A DNA stretch of 64,000 nt from Chaenocephalus aceratus (Eukaryota; Chordata; Actinopteri; Perciformes; Channichthyidae): contig CM043800.1 of the NCBI GenBank assembly GCA_023974075.1, positions 38,449,877 through 38,513,876 of the forward strand, in the 5' to 3' direction. This document shows, in pieces, positions 47,415 through 58,954 of the stretch. The number at the start of each line of letters is the position of its first letter. Position 1 is the stretch's first letter. A program made the translations under genes and the position numbers. The notes under the pieces are model-generated. The model saw only the letters and a program-made list of their open reading frames with translations, searched no databases and had not been told where the DNA came from.

Positions 47415-47622
47415 CATTAGGTCAGGAAAGAACATAGATTTGTATTTTTGTTTTATTTATTTCATGGTTTTATTGATTGATTTATTTTTTTTATTTAATT
47501 TTGTTTAGATCATAGGTTAAAGAGTTGGAATGATGTGATGATTCATACTCAAGTACAGTAGGTGGCGGTATGCACCTTTTTAAATTGTTTGCAATCCGCC
47601 AAAAACAAGAGAAGAAGAAGAT

Positions 47623-47866
47623 ATCACCAGTTGTTGGTCCCACATTTTATTCGGTAACGGCGTCTCGTCGCTACGGTTCTCTCTCTCTGTGTTCCTGAGA
47701 AAGTGTGTGTGAGCTCCAGCACTACTGATCCATCATCTGTGTGTTTGGATAAACCTCTGAGTGGACTGTGTGCTCTTTTTTCTGGAGCGTTTACCTCGGA
47801 CTATAGAAGCTAGCTTAGCATGCTAGCTGGAAACACGTTAGCAACGCCAGTCAGATTGAGAGTTTG
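47623..47866 (+). promoter_or_regulatory. Probable 5' UTR/promoter region of gene B
   Basis: The stretch separates the LINE tail from the first ATG. It is less AT-rich than its surroundings and has no TATA box that I can see. The transcription start is not determined. Confidence 0.45.
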
Positions 47867-48116
47867 ATGGAGAGAGAAACGGTGTGTTTAACGGAGCTTG
47901 CAGGAAAAGGTGATCTAGTAAACATGAGTAAAGTCCAAATGCTGCTGTCGTTGAAGAAGCAGCGACTCACTGCTGCTGCTGAAGAGATATTTGCTTTGTT
48001 TGAAAAAACAATAGCCGAGTACGAGGAGGAGCTGTCTCTTTCCAAAGAGGAGAACAAGAGACTCCAGAAACTTCTGGACGCTGTTTTACAGCCTCAGCTT
48101 CGGATACACAGAGCAG
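47867..48116 (+). CDS. C2H2 zinc-finger protein B, exon 1
   Basis: The exon encodes an N-terminal helical domain: MSKVQMLLSLKKQRLTAAAEEIFALFEKTIAEYEEELSLSKEENKRLQKLLDA is split here as MSKVQMLL to start and KRLQKLLDA to end, with heptad-like spacing that suggests a coiled coil for dimerisation or cofactor binding. It ends at a CAG/GTCTGT donor. Two starts are in frame: ATG 47867 with T at -3, and ATG 47924 with A at -3, which begins MSKVQM as related fish genes do and may be the real one. The first gives an 83-codon exon. The split codon joins exon 2 at 58955 as Asp. Confidence 0.82.
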
Positions 48117-48193
48117 GTCTGTTCCCTTTACCCTTAATTAACACTTTACACTCTTGAGTAGCACTTTATTATCACATTAATAACACTTTAGAC

Positions 48194-48257
48194 CAGGGGT
48201 GGGCAATTATTTTTCCCAGGGGCCAAATGAGCAACTGAAAATATTTTGGAGGGCCGG
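48194..48257. mobile_element. hAT MITE left end, cut by X-like element
   Basis: CAGGGGTGGGCAATTATTTT is a hAT-type end. It lies exactly where homology to the gene A intron stops (position 84), so it inserted after the duplication or was lost from copy A. The right end was not found. Confidence 0.5.
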
Positions 48258-48906
48258 TGTTCCGGTTTAACTGGTTCCCCGATCAACTGGTTGACAGATG
48301 TGGAGGCGTGGCCTTCGACTGAAATACACATTTCGATCGCTTCTTCTGTCGTTTACATAAATCTGTTGGTATATTTGGCTGGATAGGAACACTTTGATGC
48401 ACATGCAGCAGTGGCGAGCGGTCAGGGCCCTCTAGGCCCTCTGTGAGGGCCTAAGATATTCTAAAAAATAATATTTAAAAACATTTAAAAAAATATATAT
48501 ATTTTTTTAATATATATTTTTTAAATATTATTTTTGTTATATTTTTCATTAGTTTTACCGAAAAAACTTGATTTAATTGTATTTAAAATAACATTTCCAA
48601 AGAAATAAATCCTTCGAATCTGCCTATTCAGTTTCTGTTTGAATGTGAAGGGTTAGCTTAACCGTTACATGAAAAAAGCTCGTCTGGCCCTCTCTGCGAT
48701 TCACAGAGGGCCCGCTATAGTAAACTCAACGAGAGAGTAATGTCAAGTGACAGTCCAATTGACCAATCATATCTCCCCTCTAAATGGGAGGGCTTTATTA
48801 TCGCGGACTTTATGACAGGTTCCGCCCGCTGCGCTGCCAAGTTTATGCATGTGATATATCAACGGGTCAAGCTAGGAATTAGATAATTAGCATACGTTCA
48901 TTCACG

Positions 48907-51233
48907 ATGGCTCACGTTAGTGATAGTGATGACATCGTTGCGAAACTACTAACTGAGTCTTTTTCAAGAATGAGTTACACGGATAAATTGGAGTTAATTA
49001 CCAAAGGGCGACCAACACCACAGCTTATTTTGGTTCAAAAAACCAAACGGTTCGAGAGGCATTTTAATATCGGCAATTACGCCAGATACAACTGGATGAC
49101 CGGATCAACCAGGGAACAAAAGCTGTACTGCTGGGATTGCTTGCTTTTTGGAGCGGACAGTGGGTCATGGGCCAAAGATGGATACTCTGATTTAGGAAGT
49201 TTATCCAAATCAGCACATCGCCATCAGAATGCTTAAGGTCACCTCAGAGCTACGATTCGGCTTAAAACATTTGGGGACACCAGGATAGAGCTCCAGCTGG
49301 ATGAGCAACAACGCCGGGGTGTCATCATTCATAATGAAAAGGTGAAGAGGAACCGAGGAATTTTGAAACGCCTCATAAATTGTGTGGTGTACTTGGGCAA
49401 GCAGGAGTTGCCGTTCCGAGGTCACGATGAGAGTGTAACTTCATCAAACAAGGGGAATTACATAGAGTTGCTGGATTTAGTGGCAGAATATGACAGCGAC
49501 CTGCACACACACCTCGCCACATCAACAGTCTTTACCGGCACATCTTCAAGGATTCAGAATGACCTGATCAGCGCTGTCGCTAGTGTAATGACGGATAGCA
49601 TGAAAGAGGAGCTGAGGAAGACACCTTTTGTCGCGGTCATGTTGGATGAAACGACAGACATTAGCAACGTGGCGCAGATGTCATATGTGCTTCGATATGT
49701 CACTGACGATGGGATAAAAGAGCGTTTCTTCAAGTACGAAGATGTGACAGAGGACAAACGAGCAGAGGCCATAGCTACACGGCTGCTGGAGTTCCTGAGG
49801 GAGAGTGGCTGTATTGACAAAGTGGTCGCGCAGTGCTACGATGGAGCAGCTGTTATGGCCTCTGGATTGAATGGGGTGCAAGCGAAAATTAAGGAAACAA
49901 TTCCACAGGCCCTTTTCATTCACTGCTATGCTCACATCTTAAATCTCGTCTTGTCAAAGGGAGCTTCCAAGATAAGAGAGTGTAAGGTCTTCTTCTCCCA
50001 CCTCTCTGGCTTGGCCACCTTTTTCAGCCGCTCAGCAAAGCGCACCAAGCTACTGGATGATATTTGCCAGCATAGGCTTCCACGGGCAGCTCCTACTCGC
50101 TGGAGCTTTCATTCTCGCTTGGTGTGCACAGTGGCAGAGAAGACCAGGGAATTGAGAGAGGTAAGTTAATAATAACAATGAACGTAATGGAAATATTAAC
50201 AATAATAAAGAAATGATTTAGTGTTGGAAACTACCCACTCATAAAAACATGAAGGTAAAGAACTATGCTAGTATTACATTAAATGAAAAGCTAATCTTAG
50301 TGTTTACTGGAGGTCTATAAGTTGTTTTTTCTAAACTAAGCATTACTCTCGTACTAGGTGTTCGAGCACATCGTAGACCATCACACAGAGTTTGATGACG
50401 AAACTGTTCATTGCTCTGATGGATACATCACCCTCCTTACCAGCTTCGATTTCAGCTTTTGGTTGAAAACCTTCCACGCTATCTTCTCCTACTCGGATGT
50501 TGTTTTTGAAATACTTCAGAACAAAGGTTTTGATATGCAGTTCTGCTTGGCCAGAGTGGATCAGCTACAGCGACAAATTGAACAGGAGAAGGGGAACTTT
50601 GACAGCGTCTACGATGAAACCCAGGCTTTGGTTGGCCCTCCGCGCGGCCGTGGAGCTCAAGGAGACGTTCGTGCACGGTACAGGGAGCTCCATTGCAGCG
50701 TAATTGACAGCCTGCTAACCCAGATTTCCAACCGTTTCAGTGACCACAAAAAGCTGGAATTCCTGGCCCTTCTGGACCCGCAACAGTTCGGGCATTACTG
50801 TAACCATTTCCCAACTACTGCCTTGAACAGTTTGATGGAGAGCTATGGCGGATATTTCGACCAGTCTCGACTGCACACGGAACTCGCCGTGATGTACGGC
50901 ATGTCTGACATTTTGGGGAAAAGCCCAGCTGACATTCATCAGTTTCTCCTCAAAAAAGGACTGAGTGAAAGCATGAAACAGGTGTACACCCTCTCATGCA
51001 TCATCCTGACAATACCTGTGTCCACTGCCTCTGTGGAGAGGTCCTTCTCTGCGCTGAAGCGCATAAAAAGCTACTCGAGGTCCACGACTGGGCAAGTCCG
51101 ACTGTCAGACTTGGCCTTAATTTCGATTGAGAAGGAATTGCTGATTGCTTTAAAAGCAAAGGATCAACTGCATGACGACGCCATCAAGTTCTTCATCCAA
51201 AAGGACAGGAGGATGGACTTCGTGTTTAGGTGA
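48907..51233 (+). pseudogene. hAT transposase, two exons, one internal stop
   Basis: Exon 1 (48907-50160) and exon 2 (50358-51233) join in phase 0 across an intron with a GTAAGT donor and a CTCGTACTAG acceptor. Together they give about 709 codons, a normal length. A TTF-like cysteine stretch (LYCWDCLLFG) is at residues 77-86. VMLDETTDIS holds the first catalytic Asp, CYDGAAVMASG and HCYAHILNLVLS follow, and the hATC dimerisation domain SVERSFSALKRIKSYSR is near the C-terminus. A single TAA at 49234-49236 interrupts an otherwise open frame. It would bind and cut hAT ends in the nucleus. Confidence 0.9.
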
Positions 51234-51766
51234 TTTGATCATCAAAGGTAAGCCAAAGTGATTTTCAATGTGGGCCGCCGTGCCGACTTAATTGATTTGT
51301 AATTGTTACTTGGCTGTGGGTGCCCTGTCATGATAGGTGTTTATATAAATGGTGTTGTTTTGTGTGGTAGAGGAGGGTCGCTGTCAGGGTTCGAGTATGG
51401 GAGCCAATGGGAGCTGAGCTCCCATAAGGAGGGGTCTGAGCTCCCACGGACGCAGTGAAATCATACATCTTTGGGGGTCGCTAATACATTACCAATACCA
51501 ACAATCATTATTTTAATCACAAATAATGCATGTGTCAATGTAAAGAGTATTATTTACGTTAACGAGGTAAATAGGCTAAAAGAAAAACATGTTTTCCAAA
51601 TGAACTACGCATCTCTTGAATGACAATATGCCTGCGCTGCACCTCCAAGGTGCGCAATACATTATTGCGCAATCTATGTCTGTCTGTGTGTGTGCTGCGC
51701 GAGCCGAGATGATGTGTGTGCGTCGTTGAACCTTTTCATATTTAAGTTTGTAGCAAGTAGAAGGCT

Positions 51767-52023
<257 letters not shown>

Positions 52024-52600
52024 ATTTGCGTTTTGCACCCCGGGTCGCTGTTTTGATATTCCGCTGAAGAAGTATACTATAGGCTGTGACGTAATAACAT
52101 TTTTTTTTTTCAAGGGAAGAGGGGGGTGGGGTCAGAGGGCCTAGGTAGAAAAGTCACGGCTCGCCACTGACATGCAGTACCAGTGTGTGAGGTTGTGGTT
52201 ACGATGGCGATATCCGGACGCGAACAGCGAGGACTACAAAAAGAAAAACGAGTTGACTGGGGATGTCTGTTCAAAAACATTGCGAGCTCCAATAAATAAT
52301 TTAAACCAGCTATTGTTGGCACACTTATTACTGAATATCGTTCTTAATGTGATACCAAGTCCATCTGAGACATGTGTACACCTTCAGACAGCCTCCCAGT
52401 GAAGCGTACGTTGTTTACTCAGAGTTTGAAAGCAGCGTGGAGAAGTCTTCAGCTGTGTTAAGCTGTGATCCTCTCAGGTAAACTGTGATTCGCCCATGGG
52501 AAAATGGGATCCGCCCAGGTTAAACTGTGTTACGACTTCTGTGGCTATCTACCAGCGATCATGTTTAATATGAAAGACACACACATACATCCCTTATAAA

Positions 52601-52868
52601 AACGGCATTCTGCAGCACTCATCCAGATCAAATGTGACTGTTAACTCGTTTTGCAAAGATAGCAGCAGAAATGTCATTGCTGCATGTGCAGGGATATTTA
52701 GACTTTAAAATGCTGATGGGTCATTAATCTTGGTCTCGGCAAACAATATTAGGAATCCTCTATTCAAACTACATAATATTCAGTGTCCATCGACATGATA
52801 ATAATAAAAAAGTTCATGCTGGACTCAAACCCGAGTCCCAACAGCGAAAGTCACTCCAGCCCTGCACG
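52601..52868. other. Stretch without recognised gene
   Basis: No coding frame. A minus-strand GGGTTTGAGTCC at about 52815-52830 resembles a tRNA T-arm, but no cloverleaf forms around it. Confidence 0.4.
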
Positions 52869-53629
52869 TTATGAGTGCTTGTTAAAACACAGATTTCTGG
52901 TGTAAGCTGCTTCTTGGACCGCATAATGCCATAGACTCTTAGGTAAGTTACCGTCTATTATCTTACACCTAGCCATTTCGAAAAGAGTGCGCCCTTCCCT
53001 CTCAGCTATCCCGTTCTGGTAAGGACAGGACGTCTCGTGTCTGATCTTGTTCCTTCTCAGCAGTGACTGAAACTCTCTATTTGTAAACTCTGTTCCGCTG
53101 TCGGACCTCAGGCATTTTACGCTGCCATATGGAGCTACATCTGCAAGTAATTTCTCTGTGGCCTGAAGTGCGTCACTCTTTGCTTTGAGAAAGTAAACAA
53201 ACACTGCCCCTGTATACACATCTGTAAAAGACTGCATATATTTAAAGCCACCTATGGACTCATTATTTACTGGACCGGCTAGATCTGTGTTAACTAGCTC
53301 AAGTGGTGTCTTTACTTTTTCTGTGGGACCTCTGTTCCTTGTTTGAGTGAACTTTCCCTTTATACACACATCACATTCTTTGTTAGGTCTATGCTTTTCA
53401 CCATTAATGTGCATGCCTACTGTTACCGCCTGCAGCTTCAGTATATCCTCGTAATTACAATGACCCATGATCTCATGCCATGTCTGAATATCATGACTGA
53501 CATTACACACATCATTTTCATTACATTCTGTTTGTAGATAATACATTCTCTTGTACACCTCAATGTTAAATCTCATACCGTCAGGCTCCACAAGAACATC
53601 GTTACCTTCATTGAAGAACACCTTGGCAC
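52869..53629 (-). pseudogene. Copia gag-pre-integrase and integrase
   Basis: The frame shows TWHEIMGHCNYEDILKL (GAG-pre-integrase), ECDVCIKGKFTQ (zinc-binding cysteines), LVNTDLAGPVN and RSDSGTEFTN (two catalytic Asp residues) and CPYQNGIAEREGRTL (catalytic Glu). It ends at FNKHS where the element is cut off. Confidence 0.88.
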
Positions 53630-54244
53630 TAGGGCTGCACGATTTTGGGAAAAAATCTAATTGCGATTTTTCTGACAAATATTGCGATTGCGATTCGAAT
53701 TGCGATATTTATTTTTAAGCGACCCAATGGAAGTTTATTGTAAAATGCGGCCATAACTCCGGCTAGGAAGGTCGTATCAACATACTCCTGTCTCTAGCAC
53801 CCCCGCAGCCCGAGCTACGAGTGAAAGAACTAAACTTACATGAAACTTCCGTTGGGTTGCTTTAAAGTCAAGCTTCAGTTAAATATTCACCCTTTTAGAT
53901 GTAGAACATGTGATGGAGCATTACTAACCTGACTCAGATGGTTTGTTTCACCAAACTATCTAGGAAAGCTCCATTGGAAGCCATTTGGAAAGGGCATGCA
54001 CTTTCAAAAGCACTTGGCAGGTGATTGGATCAATCTGTCTATCACCTTCTATCATGGGCCACTTCTGATTGATTAACAATGGCTGGTACATGTGGAGCAC
54101 AGCACTTCTGATTGGTGTGGATGACTGACACACAAGAAGAAAAAAAAAAAATGTAAAAAGTAAAAAAAAATCGCAGGCTGTACGACTTTTCGCATCATCT
54201 CGAATCGCGATTTCGATTTAAAATCGATTAATCGTTCAGCCCTA
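53630..54244. mobile_element. hAT MITE in the Copia protease-integrase region
   Basis: Ends TAGGGCTGCACGATTTTG and CGATTAATCGTTCAGCCCTA are flanked by CTTGGCAC at 53622-53629 and 54245-54252, a perfect 8-bp duplication. No transposase frame is present. Confidence 0.93.
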
Positions 54245-54252
54245 CTTGGCAC

Positions 54253-54974
54253 CATTTGCAGTAGCAGATTTTTACAGAAAATAGTTCTTGGGGGAACGAG
54301 GGTATGTAGAGGGCGTTCTTCAATGTCACTGTACACCGGCACCCCTCACTGTCTATGAGGCATACCTGTGCGTCTCCTCTCCCGTGTGCCAACCCGAAAG
54401 TGCGCTTCCCGTCTGCCAGCTCCATGCTGTGTCTCTCCGGCTCAAAGGTGCTGTCAAAGTTCTTGAATCGGTTCCTGTCGTTGATAATGTGGGACGACGC
54501 ACCTGTGTCCACGATCAGTCCCTTCCTTTGGGCCTGCTGCTGCTGCGCTGACCGGCTGGCGTATGCTGTCTGCGCCCCGAAGGTGAAGTCCTCTCTTCCC
54601 GCTGCTCTCCGGGTGTCGTCTCGACTCGCCTCACGTCCACCGCTGCCGCCATCTTGTCCACAGCCGCCATCTTGCACGCAGCCGCCATCTTGCACGCTCG
54701 CGTACCGAGCTCTCTGTTCGCGCTTCTTTCTGCACACTCTGTCTGCGTGTCCCGAAGTTTTACAGAAACTACACCAAACAGTTTTTGTGCAATTATCTTT
54801 TCGGTGACCCTTTTCTCCACATCGCCAACACGCCATCTCCGTCGGGGGTCCGGTCTTTTTCTTTGGTGCTGCACGGGCCTTCATTACCCTTTCTCCCGCC
54901 TCCTCGGCGACCGGGTCTGAGTCTTCTGAGGCCTGGAAGTTCCGCAACTTGGCCTTGAACTCCCCCAGCGACAT
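54253..54974 (-). pseudogene. Copia gag C-terminus and protease
   Basis: CWRCGEKGHRKDNC is the CCHC knuckle, with a second cysteine cluster CSFCKTSGHADRVC. A repeated KMAA run (15-bp repeats at 54648-54690) precedes the protease motif LIVDTGASSHII. The frame is broken by the hAT at 54244. Confidence 0.85.
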
Positions 54975-54992
54975 GTCCGCTGAACCGTGCGT

Positions 54993-56187
54993 TAGGGCTG
55001 TGCAATTAATCGTATTTTAATCACGATTACGATTATGGCTTGCGGCGATTATGAAAACAGCATAATTGACTAAATACGATTATTTAGCTGGGTGCGCTTT
55101 CGCCCCTCCCTGAAAGCCCACTCGGCCACGTGGGAGTGACATGTGTTGTGAGTGTTCAGCGCGAGCGAAGATGTCAGAACAAGAGCAGCAACTCGTTAAA
55201 AAGAAGGGTAAATCTATTTCCACTATTTGCAAGTACTTTGTCATTACATTTCACATCGCTAAAGATATGTGCCCAGTTAGCACTGTTAGCAACCAGGGCT
55301 TCAAGCAACTTGTCAACACGTTGGACAAGCATTACGCGATGCCGTCTCTGTATTATTTCAGCAGGTCTGCGCTGCCTGCACTATATGACAAATGCCGTGG
55401 GGAAGTTGAGAGAGATGTGGCTTCAGCTGACTACTTTGCTACCACAACAGACCTATGGTCTAGCCCAGGGGTGCCCAACCAGTCGATCGCGAGATGTGTC
55501 TAAAAATAGAACAACAATATTCTGTTTTATTGTTAATGTCCTGTAACATAATCTTCCTGTGCCAGAATAATGCACTTGAACGCATCAAAGATTTGTGATT
55601 GGCTGGCGTCACCCCATGTGTCGGGGCGTGGCAGAGGGTCTTCAGTCCAGGTGGCCATATTGTCACCTGCCTGCGCTCATCTCTGAAACCAGACTATGTA
55701 AACAGGCTGGTGTTTCTTGCAAAAAATCTTTAAGAGATGACATGAACAGCCCTACCAGCATTTGCCATGGTGGCCTAAACATTTTTATTTGGTCTTAAAC
55801 TGTAGTTCAACATTTATTTCCTGTTACTTCTGGACCATGACGGTTGGCCAGCATTCAACGTTTAACTGAGTGGAATATGTTGAATATGTTTTACCAAAAT
55901 GTTGGCTATATGTTAAGGAGTTTTCAGTAGGTTGTGACAGTGCACTGCATCATATTTGATTTAATTTATTTTGGTCTAATTTATTTTTATTTATCATATT
56001 AATAATATATGTTTAGTATGGTTTTGGAAATGCGCTCCAACATATTTGTTGATCTTGTTTATTGGTAACATATTATTTGTTTTAAAGTTCAATAAATGGT
56101 CAATGAATAATCGTCAAAATAATCGTGATATCAATTATTGACCCAAATAATCGTGATTATGATTTTTGCCATAATCGCACAGCCCTA
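54993..56187. mobile_element. ZBED-like hAT in the Copia gag
   Basis: Ends TAGGGCTGTGCAATTAATCG and CATAATCGCACAGCCCTA are flanked by CCGTGCGT (54985-54992) and CCGTGTGT (56188-56195), 7 of 8 alike. A plus-strand transposase fragment lies inside, cut by a further hAT end (CAGGGGTGCCCAACC) at 55466. Confidence 0.88.
55171..55465 (+). pseudogene. hAT transposase fragment (ZBED-like)
   Basis: The frame includes CKYFVITFHIAKDMCPVSTVSNQGFKQLVNTLDKHY, SRSALPALYDKCRGEV and FATTTDLWSS, the N-terminal half of the hAT catalytic domain including the Asp of TTDLWSS. It stops at the hAT end at 55466; the BED finger and hATC are missing. Confidence 0.75.
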
Positions 56188-56699
56188 CCGTGTGTCACCA
56201 ACAGTGTGCACGGTTTATACATCTCCGGTAGTCCCCTCATAACCATCGCCATCATTAGTCCATCGCTCGGTGCTTCTCCTGCACTTTTGAGCGCCGTGAT
56301 GATCTGCTCCGCCCTGATGACGTATTCAGTCACAGTCTCTGTGTTAGCTTTCTTCAGCGCGGTCAATGTTATATACAGGGATACAATCCGGGGCCTACCT
56401 CTGCCGATGTAGTGTTCTCTTAACACTTTTAGACTCTCTTGGCCTTTGTCCTTTGTGTCCCGGAATATCAGCCCCAAGCTTGTGTTGTCTAGGAGTGGTG
56501 CTAGTTCGCAGTATGCGTCGGCGTTCAGCTTAGTATCCAGGGCTCGCGCGGCCTCCGTTATTTTTCCCGTGAGGCCCGTCACAATTGTCTTTTTCAGCCC
56601 CACTCCGTGCATACAGCACAACATCGGCTCTTCCCAGAGCTCGTATTCTTCTGCCCTTCCGTAAAACGTGGGCCACTTGCTTCTGCCTCTGGTCGCCAT
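56188..56699 (-). pseudogene. Copia gag N-terminal part
   Basis: The frame from ATG at 56699 reads FYGRAEEYELWEEPMLCCM, YCELAPLLDNTSLGLIFRDTKDKGQESLKVLREHY and VMRGLPEMYKP, the gag (UBN2-like) domain of Copia elements. It ends at LVTHG where the hAT inserted. Confidence 0.85.
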
Positions 56700-56835
56700 C
56701 TTTTGATTGTAGCTTAGCTTAGCTGCCCATTAGCTTAGCTTTAGCGTCCCGCGGTTTCCCGCCGCTAAACTAGCCTACACTTTTCAGCTAACTAGCTATC
56801 GTTATTTCGCTCTTCCGTGATCTGGGCCCATAACC

Positions 56836-57090
56836 TGTTGACAGTCACATGTATAGCAATAAACTGGTCATGACGACGAGGTCTTCTTTAGCCTTAACTG
56901 GCGTGGTTTATTTTCATATGTGCATTGCACCACTTGACCTGCTCTCCATGAGAGCTAGAGAGAGAGAGAGAGAGAGATAGAAGGGGAGGGAACAATCCCT
57001 TATACCTGATACCTGACGTCAGCTACAATAGCTGCGCCTCCTTACGCCTATAGCGCCCTCTTACTGTGGAACAGTTATAGTGCAGTTACA
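56836..57090 (-). repeat. Copia 5' LTR
   Basis: On the minus strand it starts TGTAACTGCACTATAACTG and ends CTGTCAACA (255 bp), with TATAAGGG and a GAAAATAAACC polyadenylation-type motif inside. It contains a GA microsatellite at 56949-56976. GGTTATGGGCCCAGA follows and may be the primer-binding site. Confidence 0.7.
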
Positions 57091-57437
57091 TGCAGACCAG
57101 GGTTTCCGCTAGGATTTTTTCTCGCCGGTCAAATGTCCGGGCAGAATTTATTTTACCGGACAAATTTGAAACTTACCGGTCATATTTCAATAATAATAAG
57201 AGTTGTGTAGCAGAGTTTCCGTTAGCAGGTAATTACTGGACTATGAGCGGATATGCTTCAGTTTAAAACTCAGTTCACCGGGCTCATTTTTATATTGCTT
57301 CAGTTTCTAATCGTAACAGATAGAAAAATTCTGATTCATTTTTCAATAAATTATTCCACAAACAACATAATTATTACATTCAAACAAACTACTTGTAGTA
57401 GATAACGTACATTATTCAAAAGTTTACATTAACTTTG
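57091..57437. other. Probable transposon end and AT-rich stretch
   Basis: AGGGTTTCCGCTAGGATTTT near 57109 and repeated ACCGGTCA/TTACCGGACA motifs look like a DNA transposon end, but the partner end was not found. Confidence 0.3.
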
Positions 57438-57620
57438 AATAATAACATGGGCATCCACTACAGCCAGTAGTACCAAGGAGTGGGTAGACTTGTAGTTGAA
57501 GTACAGGGACCCAGAATTTGCCGGAGCCTGGATCACCACGTGCTTCCCATCAATGGCACCAACGCAATTTGGAAAGTTCCAGCGCTCCTGGAACCCAGCA
57601 GCGATGGCTCTCCAGTCCTC
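57438..57620 (-). pseudogene. HARBI1-like nuclease fragment
   Basis: One minus-strand frame reads [20 protein letters not shown] then [20 protein letters not shown] and [17 protein letters not shown] without a stop over about 60 codons. This is the first catalytic-Asp region (GAIDGKH) of PIF/Harbinger transposases. Ends are cut on both sides, so it is a fragment. Confidence 0.85.
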
Positions 57621-57639
57621 CGTCTGTGTTCAGGTGTAT

Positions 57640-58385
57640 ATCATAGAAATGGCCATGTCATGGGACCTTTAAGATTGTCTGCTCCTTGAGCTCTTTGATC
57701 ATTTATGTGGGCTCTAATCTGAGGTGCTTTTAATTTGCGGTTTCTGAGGCTGGTAACTCTGATGTATTTATCATCTGCAGCAGAGGTAACTCTTGCTCTT
57801 CCTTTCCTTTCCTCATGAGAGCCAGTCTCATCATAGCATTCGATGGTTTTTGCGACTGCACTTGAGGATACATTCAAAGTTCTTGACATTTTCCGAATCG
57901 ACTGACCTTCATTTCTTAAAGTGATGATGGACGGTCGTTTCTCTTTACTGGGTTGAGTCGTTCTTGCTATAATATGGATTAAAACAGCAGTCAAATAGGG
58001 CTTTCCACTGTGCACTAACTCTACCTCTGCACAACACAACTGATGGTCTCAAACACATTAAGAAGGCAAGTCATTCCACACATTGACTCTTGACAAGGCA
58101 CACTTGTTAATTGAAAACCATTCCAGGTTTCCACCTCATGAAGCTGACTGAGAGAAGCCAAGAGGGTGCAAAGCTCTCATCAAGGCAAAAGGGAGCTACT
58201 TTGAAGAATCTAAAATAAAAATCATATTCTTGATTTTTTAACACTTTGTTGTTAACTAGATAATTCCATATGTGTTCTTTCATAGTTTTGATGTCTTCAG
58301 TATTCATCTACAAAGTATAAACATATTAAAATAAACAAAAAACATTGAATGAGAAGGTGTGTCCAAACTTTGACTGGTACTGTAT
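57640..58385 (-). mobile_element. Tc1 remnant with MITE M1 edge, copy B
   Basis: The stretch matches 3452-4201. It starts with the last about 25 bp of MITE M1 and the TTAA, then the N-terminal part of the Tc1 transposase on the minus strand, and ends in the Tc1 terminal repeat. It proves that the Tc1 and the M1 insertion preceded the duplication. Confidence 0.88.
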
Positions 58386-58954
58386 ATAAAACACACACAT
58401 TTTAATATTTAGCAGGTTCCCTCATCTATAATCATTTATACAAGCGCATCTTTGAACATGTACAGCAGTAAAATGCAACATACGGAATAATCAAGAAACA
58501 TCATACATTAAACACCGACAGGGAAAATTTACTGCACCATCATTACTTTTACATAAGAAGGTGCCGTCAAATGTTATGTTAATTCTTGCATACTTTTACT
58601 TAAATAAGGTTTGAATGCAGGATTTTTATTTGTAACCGAGTATTGTAATTCTCTACTGTAGGCGTAGTGTATCTGTGAACGATCCCAAATACAATTCATT
58701 GTTTACATTGCAGCTAGTGCTACGCCAGAAGAAAAAAAAACGTTTTAACTGGAAGTGGAAAGGGGCTGGGCTACATAAGGTGAATTGAGCCAACACAAAT
58801 ACACGATAGGTGGGACTAAGAAAGATAATGTGAAAATATAAAAACAAAGGCATTAATTAGGGCTGCAAAATGTCTCGCATTGTAATGGTGATTAGATTTT
58901 TAAATGCCAACACTTAACAGTTTGTTCTGACTGTGTGTTTGCTGTTTCCTGCAG

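Larger units (their letters stand above)
38163..47622 (+). mobile_element. I-like LINE (RT plus RNase H), split by element X
   Basis: Coding remnants at 38202-40180 and 40637-40989 continue after the 5.9-kb X insertion at 46891-47414. The 3' end reads GTGGCGGTATGCACC, TTGTTTGCAATCCGCC and then AGAAGAAGAAG at about 47605-47620. An ORF2 with RNase H downstream of RT and a GAA-type tail fits the I/Nimb group of fish LINEs. The 5' half (endonuclease) is missing, and the L2-like LINE meets it head to head. Confidence 0.85.
52869..57090 (-). mobile_element. Ty1/Copia retrotransposon, 3'-truncated
   Basis: Minus-strand order: LTR (57090-56836), gag (56699-56188), gag knuckle and protease (54974-54253), integrase (53629-52869). 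The copia order, with integrase before RT, is clear. RT, RNase H and the 3' LTR are absent. Two hAT insertions, at 54993-56187 and 53630-54244, interrupt it. Confidence 0.9.

Noticed and set aside
52806..52862. tRNA-like T-arm on the minus strand
   Set aside because: The B-box-like GGGTTTGAGTCC is present, but no matching acceptor, D or anticodon stems can be drawn around it.
55466..55810. Complete hAT element inside the ZBED-like hAT
   Set aside because: Only the left end CAGGGGTGCCCAACC was found; without a right end or 8-bp duplication I do not list it as a separate element.
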